Positions 58,252 to 64,000 of a stretch of DNA of 64,000 bases are shown piece by piece. The notes under the pieces were generated by a model that made no database searches, was not told the DNA's origin, and worked only from the letters and a program-made list of their open reading frames with translations. Numbering within the stretch: position 1 is the first letter of the stretch; every line of letters starts with the position of its first letter. The position numbers were made by a program, and so were the translations under genes. Location: assembly GCA_945910005.1 (NCBI GenBank), contig OX246745.1:12389706-12453705 (forward strand), given 5' to 3'. This stretch comes from Isoperla grammatica. Its lineage: Eukaryota > Arthropoda > Insecta > Plecoptera > Perlodidae.

Positions 58252-61200
58252 TCAATGAATGCATGTATCTCGATACCTTCTTATTGTAATTGTAACTCTA
58301 AATAAAGATGGATTTACGAATTGAGGGTCTCTTTGGATTACTAATATATCCAAGAATACGATCTGATGATAAAAACTCTGAAAAACGAAAAAAAGACGTT
58401 TTTTCCCAAGTCCAAAAATCCAGTTTCTACACCTTGTCAGTTTAAAATTGCATTCGATAAATGTTGACCATGCGAATGCAAAACCGCACGCGTTTTCGGC
58501 AAAAACGAGCAATTTGGCCGTTAAAAAATAAACCGTGTCTGAAGCGGCTCCATGCACATTGATGTATTGATATAACTGTGTGAATATGGATGAAAAAAAG
58601 AGTGATAGTGACGGGTCTTGAACCCCAGACCTCGAGCATGGTAACCGACGACGCTACCGAATGGCCATAGCACACGATGATACTTCCAGCGCTTACACAG
58701 GTACAAGACATACTGCTCTCAATGTTGTGCATTGTTTGGGGTATTCAGATAGCTTATATCATAACCTCCTATAGCCGTCTGAATTCCTGATACACATCAA
58801 CAGAAAACGCAGTTTTGGGACTTTCAAGACTTGGTTCATTCTGATATCATAACCTCCTATAGCCGTCTGAACTCCTGATACACATCCACAGAAAACGCAG
58901 TTTTGGGACTTTTAAGACTTAGTAAACATCACTGAACAGCCAACATTGAAACATGTTTCCTGGGCTAACCATGTATAATAGGCAAACCAAAACATGTTCA
59001 ATAAGTACACTGGGAATGGACAATGCAGAAAGTGTAGACATTATTGTCTTTACCCTTTAATCCGTGACGCTACGCAGTGTCAAAAACGTGCTAAAATACA
59101 CTGCGTTTTTGAGTTTTTAATTTTTTACAGCTATATTGTTTACTTGGAATATCTTGAAGTTAATATGCAAGGTAGAACTGATAATTTTCTACTTTGGAAA
59201 AAATTAACGTGTACCTATGTTTGTTGTGAACGACGTCAGGCGTCGCCGAAATTTCAACGATTTTCTTGTCAAGTTCCACTTTCGGTACCGATTTAGGATG
59301 AACGGTGGTACCTACTTAGTCGTAGCGTCGAACTTCAGGTCAGTAAGAATCCTTGGTGACGTAGTATGAGCGTCGGTAGCGTCGGTTTACACAGGTCGTG
59401 GTAAGGCGGCGCCAACTTCAGGTAACCAAAATAGTAGATTTTTTGAGGTTTTTATTTTTTTACGTGTTAACGGTTTAAGATAGAATTTTTAGGTTGTCAG
59501 TTCCTTCTTATTCATAGCTCTCTTGATATGTTTCGTATTTTTAAAAAAATTAAAAAAATTAAAAATTTCAAAATTCTCCGATTCTGCTCTTCTGAGACAA
59601 AATTTGAAATTTTGGGCGCCTGTATCTCTGTTAGTATGACCCCCATCGTATTTTCGTTTTCAGGATGTCTAGATAATTAACGCAAAAAAAATAAAAAAAA
59701 TAAAAAAACAAATTTGGATTACCCGTTTTTAAGCTACGAGCGCTTGAAAAAAAAATTTCCCCTTAGTAAACCCTTCTCAACTATTCTGCTCTGAATATGG
59801 AAGAAAAAAAGTTGCCGGTAACGGGTCTCGAACCTAGGACCGCGAAAACACTAGTCGGCGTCGCTACTACCTACGCCACGCCAAAGGATGGAAGTTGGAG
59901 CGCTTAGACTGGTACATATTGTACTGCTCTCAATGAATGCATGAATGTATCTCGATTCATTCTTATTGTAATTCTACACCTAACATAGATGGATTTACGA
60001 ACAGAGGGCCATATTGGATTTAAAAAAAATCCAAGAATACGATCTAAAAATAAAAACCCCGAAAATTGAGAAAAAAACTCCTTCATTTTTTTTTTTTACT
60101 TTCGGAGTTTTTATCATCAGATCGTATTGTTTGATTGGTTGATCGCGAAACCGTAAACCGTTTGTGGAAACAACGAGCCGTTTGACGGTTAAAAAATAAA
60201 CCGTGTCCATTCACGTTGATGTACAGATATAAATGTGTGAATATGGTGACAAAAAAAGGGTGTGTGTTACGGGTCCCGAACCCCAGACCTTAAGCACTCG
60301 AAGCGCCGACGTTCCGCATACGCCACGCCAACCGATGGAAATATTAGTGCTTACACTGGTATATAACACACTGCTCTCAATGTATGGCATATCTTGTTGT
60401 ATCCAGATAGCTCGTCATCACGCCAACATTAAAACATGTTTCCTCGGCTAACCGTTAATGCAAAGCCAACATTAACATGTTTCATGTATAGAGTATAAAT
60501 GTCCAATGGAGAAACTCTAATCATTATTTTCTTAACCCTTTAACAAGAGACGCTACGCGTCGTCAAAGACGGGCTCAAATACACTCTGTTTTTTAGAATT
60601 ATATTCTTTACGGCTATATTGTTTATTGTTGCGATCTTAAAATTAGTTCCCAAGGTAGATCTTAAAATTGTCTACTTTGGAAAAAATCATTGCCTCGCTA
60701 TGTTTGTTGTGAACGACGTCAGGCGTCGCTGAAATTTCAACGATTTTCTTGTCAAGTTCCACTTTCGGTACCGATTGTGGATGAACGGTGGTACCTACTT
60801 AGTTGTAGCGTCGAACTTAAGGTCAGTAAGAATCCTTGGTGACGTAGTATGAGCGTCGGTAGCGTCGGTTTACACAGGTCGTGGTGAGGCGACGCCAACT
60901 TCAGGTAACCAAAATAGTAGATTTTTTGATGTTTTTATTTTTTTACGGGTTAACGGTTTAAGATAGAATTTTTTGGTTGTCAGTTCCTTCTTATTCATAG
61001 CTCTCTTGATATGTTTCGTATTTTTAAAAAAATAAAAAAAATTAAAAATTTCAAAATTCTCCGATTGTGCTCTTCTGAGACAAAATTTGAAATTTTGGGC
61101 GCCTGTATCTCTGTAAGTATGACCCCCAGCGTATTTTCGTTTTCAGGATGTGTAGATAATTAACGCAAAAAAAATAAAAAAAATAAAAAAACAAATTTGG

Positions 61201-61416
61201 ATTACCCGTTTTTAAGCTACGAGCGCTTGAAAAAAAAATTTCCCCTTAGTAAACCCTTCTCAACTATTCTGCTCTGAATATGGAAGAAAAAAAGTTTGCC
61301 GGTAACGGGTCTCGAACCCCGAACCGCGAAAACACTAGTCAGCGTCGCTACTGCCTACGCCACGCCACAGGATGGAAGTCGGAGCGCTTAGACTGGTACA
61401 TAATATTGTACTGGTG
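58252..61416. repeat. Macrosatellite unit 4 (3165 bp)
   Basis: Resembles units 1 and 2 in the diagnostic positions. It has private changes such as GATTCTGCTC near 59580, a damaged tRNA-like segment (CGAACCTAGGACC near 59828) and AGAGGGCCATATTGG near 60003. Confidence 0.97.
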
Positions 61417-64000
61417 TCAATGAATGCATGTATCTCGATACCTTCTTATTGTAATTGTAACTCTAAATAAAGATGGATTTACGAATTGAGGGTCTCTTTG
61501 GATTACTAATATATCCAAGAATACGATCTGATGATAAAAACTCTGAAAAACGAAAAAAAGACGTTTTTTCCCAAGTCCAAAAATCCAGTTTCTACACCTT
61601 GTCAGTTTAAAATTGCATTCGATAAATGTTGACCATGCGAATGCAAAACCGCACGCGTTTTCGCCAAAAACGAGCAATTTGGCCGTTAAAAAATAAACCG
61701 TGTCTGAAGCGGCTCCATGCACATTGATGTATTGATATAACTGTGTGAATATGGATGAAAAAAGAGTGATAGTGACGGGTCTCGAACCCCAGACCTCGAG
61801 CATGGTAACCGACGACGCTACCGAATGGCCATAGCACACGATGATACTTGCAGCGCTTACACAGGTACAAGAGATACTGCTCTCAATGTTGTGCATTGTT
61901 TGGGGTATTCAGATAGCTTATATCATAACCTCCTATAGCCGTCTGAATTCCTGATACACATCAACAGAAAACGCAGTTTTGGGACTTTCAAGACTTGGTT
62001 CATTCTGATATCATAACCTCCTATAGCCGTCTGAACTCCTGATACACATCCACAGAAAACGCAGTTTTGGGACTTTTAAGACTTAGTAAACATCACTGAA
62101 CAGCCAACATTGAAACATGTTTCCTGGGCTAACCATGTATAATAGGCAAACCAAAACATGTTCAATAAGTACACTGGGAATGGACAATGCAGAAAGTGTA
62201 GACATTATTGTCTTTACCCTTTAATCCGTGACGCTACGCAGTGTCAAAAACGTGCTAAAATACACTGCGTTTTTGAGTTTTTAATTTTTTACAGCTATAT
62301 TGTTTACTTGGAATATCTTGAAGTTAATATGCAAGGTAGAACTGATAATTTTCTACTTTGGAAAAAATTAACGTGTACCTATGTTTGTTGTGAACGACGT
62401 CAGGCGTCGCCGAAATTTCAACGATTTTCTTGTCAAGTTCCAATTTCGGTACCGATTTAGGATGAACGGTGGTACCTACTTAGTCGTAGCGTCGAACTTC
62501 AGGTCAGTAAGAATCCTTGGTGACGTAGTATGAGCGTCGGTAGCGTCGGTTTACACAGGTCGTGGTAAGGCGGCGCCAACTTCAGGTAACCAAAATAGTA
62601 GATTTTTTGAGGTTTTTATTTTTTTACGTGTTAACGGTTTAAGATAGAATTTTTAGGTTGTCAGTTCCTTCTTATTCATAGCTCTCTTGATATGTTTCGT
62701 ATTTTTAAATAAATTAAAAAAATTAAAAATTTCAAAATTCTCAGATTGTGCTCTTCTGAGACAAAATTTGAAATTTTGGGCGCCTGTATCTCTGTTAGTA
62801 GGACCCCCATCGTATTTTCGTTTTCAGGATGTCTAGATAATTAACGCAAAAAAAATAAAAAAAATAAAAAAACAAATTTGGATTACCCGTTTTTAAGCTA
62901 CGAGCGCAAGAAAAAAAAATTTCCCCTAAGTAAACCCTTCTCAACTATTCTGCTCTGAATATGGAAGAAAAAAAGTTGCCGGTAACGGGTCTCGAACCCC
63001 GGACCGCGAAAACACTAGTCGGCGTCGCTACTACCTACGCCACGCCACAGGATGGAAGTTGGAGCGCTTAGACTGGTACATATTGTACTGCTCTCAATGA
63101 ATGCCTGAATGTATCTCGATTCATTCTTATTTTAATTCTACACCTAACATAGATGGATTTACGAACAGAGGGTCTTATTGGATTTAAAAAAAATCCAAGA
63201 ATACGATCTAAAAATAAAAACCCCGAAAATTGAGAAAAAAACGCCTTAATTTTTTTTTTTTAACTTTCGGAGTTTTTATCATCAGATCGTATTGTTTGAT
63301 TGGTTGATCGCGAAACCGTAAACCGTTTGTGGAAACAACGAGCCGTTTGACGGTTAAAAAATAAACCGTGTCCATTCACGTTGATGTACAGATATAAATG
63401 TGTGAATATGGTGACAAAAAAAGGGTGTGTGTTACGGGTCCCGAACCCCAGACCTTAAGCACTCGAAGCGCCGACGTTCCGCGTACGCCACGCCAACCGA
63501 TGGAAATAGTAGTGCTTACACTGGTATATAACACACTGCTCTCAATGTATGGCATATCTTGTTGTATCCAGATAGCTCGTCATCACGCCAACATTAAAAC
63601 ATGTTTCCTCGGCTAACCGTTAATGCAAAGCCAACATTAACATGTTTCATGTATAGAGTATAAATGTCCAATGGAGAAACTCTAATCATTATTTTCTTAA
63701 CCCTTTAACAAGAGACGCTACGCGTCGTCAAAGACGGGCTCAAATACACTCTGTTTTTTAGAATTATATTCTTTACGGCTATATTGTTTATTGTTGCGAT
63801 CTTAAAATTAGTTCCCAAGGTAGATCTTAAAATTGTCTACTTTGGAAAAAATCATTGCCTCGCTATGTTTGTTGTGAACGACGTAAGCCGTCGCTGAAAT
63901 TTCAACGATTTTCTTGTCAAGTTCCACTTTCGGTACCGATTGTGGATGAACGGTGGTACCTACTTAGTCGTAGCGTCGAACTTAAGGTCAGTAAGAATCC
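61417..64000. repeat. Macrosatellite unit 5 (partial, runs off the window)
   Basis: Shares the diagnostic variants of unit 3 at a distance of 6331 bp. A one-base deletion in an A run near 61760 fuses two short frames. The array continues beyond position 64000. Confidence 0.97.

Noticed and set aside
49111..63490. Functional tRNA genes in the macrosatellite
   Set aside because: B boxes are good, but T-stems carry an extra G, acceptor stems do not pair and no anticodon arm is convincing. They were kept as tRNA-like segments only.
48755..64000. Repeated open frames of 60-160 codons in the macrosatellite as a gene family
   Set aside because: They overlap on both strands, run across tRNA-like segments and A runs, and break with single-base indels between units. 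No domain or start context supports translation.
48755..64000. Ribosomal DNA, 5S or histone cluster
   Set aside because: None of the conserved rRNA, 5S or histone coding sequences is present in the unit.

Overview
The window reads as intron-rich, transposon-rich nuclear DNA of an animal. A marine invertebrate deuterostome (an echinoderm-like genome) is my best guess, from a SERBP1/HABP4 gene with kilobase introns, very many hAT and Harbinger-type MITEs, an RTE-type LINE, intact Gypsy and decayed Copia elements, and frequent TAGGCC hexamer tracts. The species is not determined, and no prokaryotic signature is visible.

Gene content is low. One conserved gene is clear: a SERBP1/HABP4 (Vig/Stm1-like) ribosome- and RNA-binding protein on the + strand. 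Seven coding exons (4408-4660, 6656-6782, 12636-12926, 13790-13864, 19295-19526, 28783-28986, 30804-31229) join in compatible phases to 535 codons plus a stop. Its last exon is unusual: five in-frame 81-bp repeats, each boundary resembling the exon's own 3' splice site. A possible divergent gene is represented by one short first coding exon (2094-2129, - strand).

The introns hold most of the mobile DNA. Intron 2 carries Harbinger- and hAT-type MITEs plus a composite 7966-11091 region in which a degraded THAP-type finger (+) and a P2RX7 intracellular-domain-like fragment (-) lie between diverged inverted arms. Intron 4 carries a 5'-truncated RTE-like LINE with a 13-bp target duplication and two MITEs nested in it. 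Intron 5 carries a three-level nest: a hAT element (19652-27220) interrupted by a Copia retrotransposon (20857-26364), itself interrupted by a 755-bp fold-back element (22482-23236). Intron 6 carries a MULE-like MITE inside a hAT MITE, plus another hAT MITE.

Downstream of the gene (31.2-47.3 kb) is mostly intergenic, with hAT, Harbinger-like and pogo-like MITEs. It also holds a full-length Gypsy-type LTR retrotransposon (41761-46479, - strand) with LTRs identical by eye and one uninterrupted gag-pol frame, so a very recent insertion.

From about 47.3 kb to the window end is a macrosatellite: about 3165-bp units in head-to-tail order, each made of two diverged half-units of about 1.68 and 1.49 kb and each holding four tRNA-like sequences on the - strand. 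A core of about 0.5 kb is far better conserved between half-units than the rest. Unit 3 and unit 5 share private variants, implying a 6331-bp super-period. The array continues past the window.
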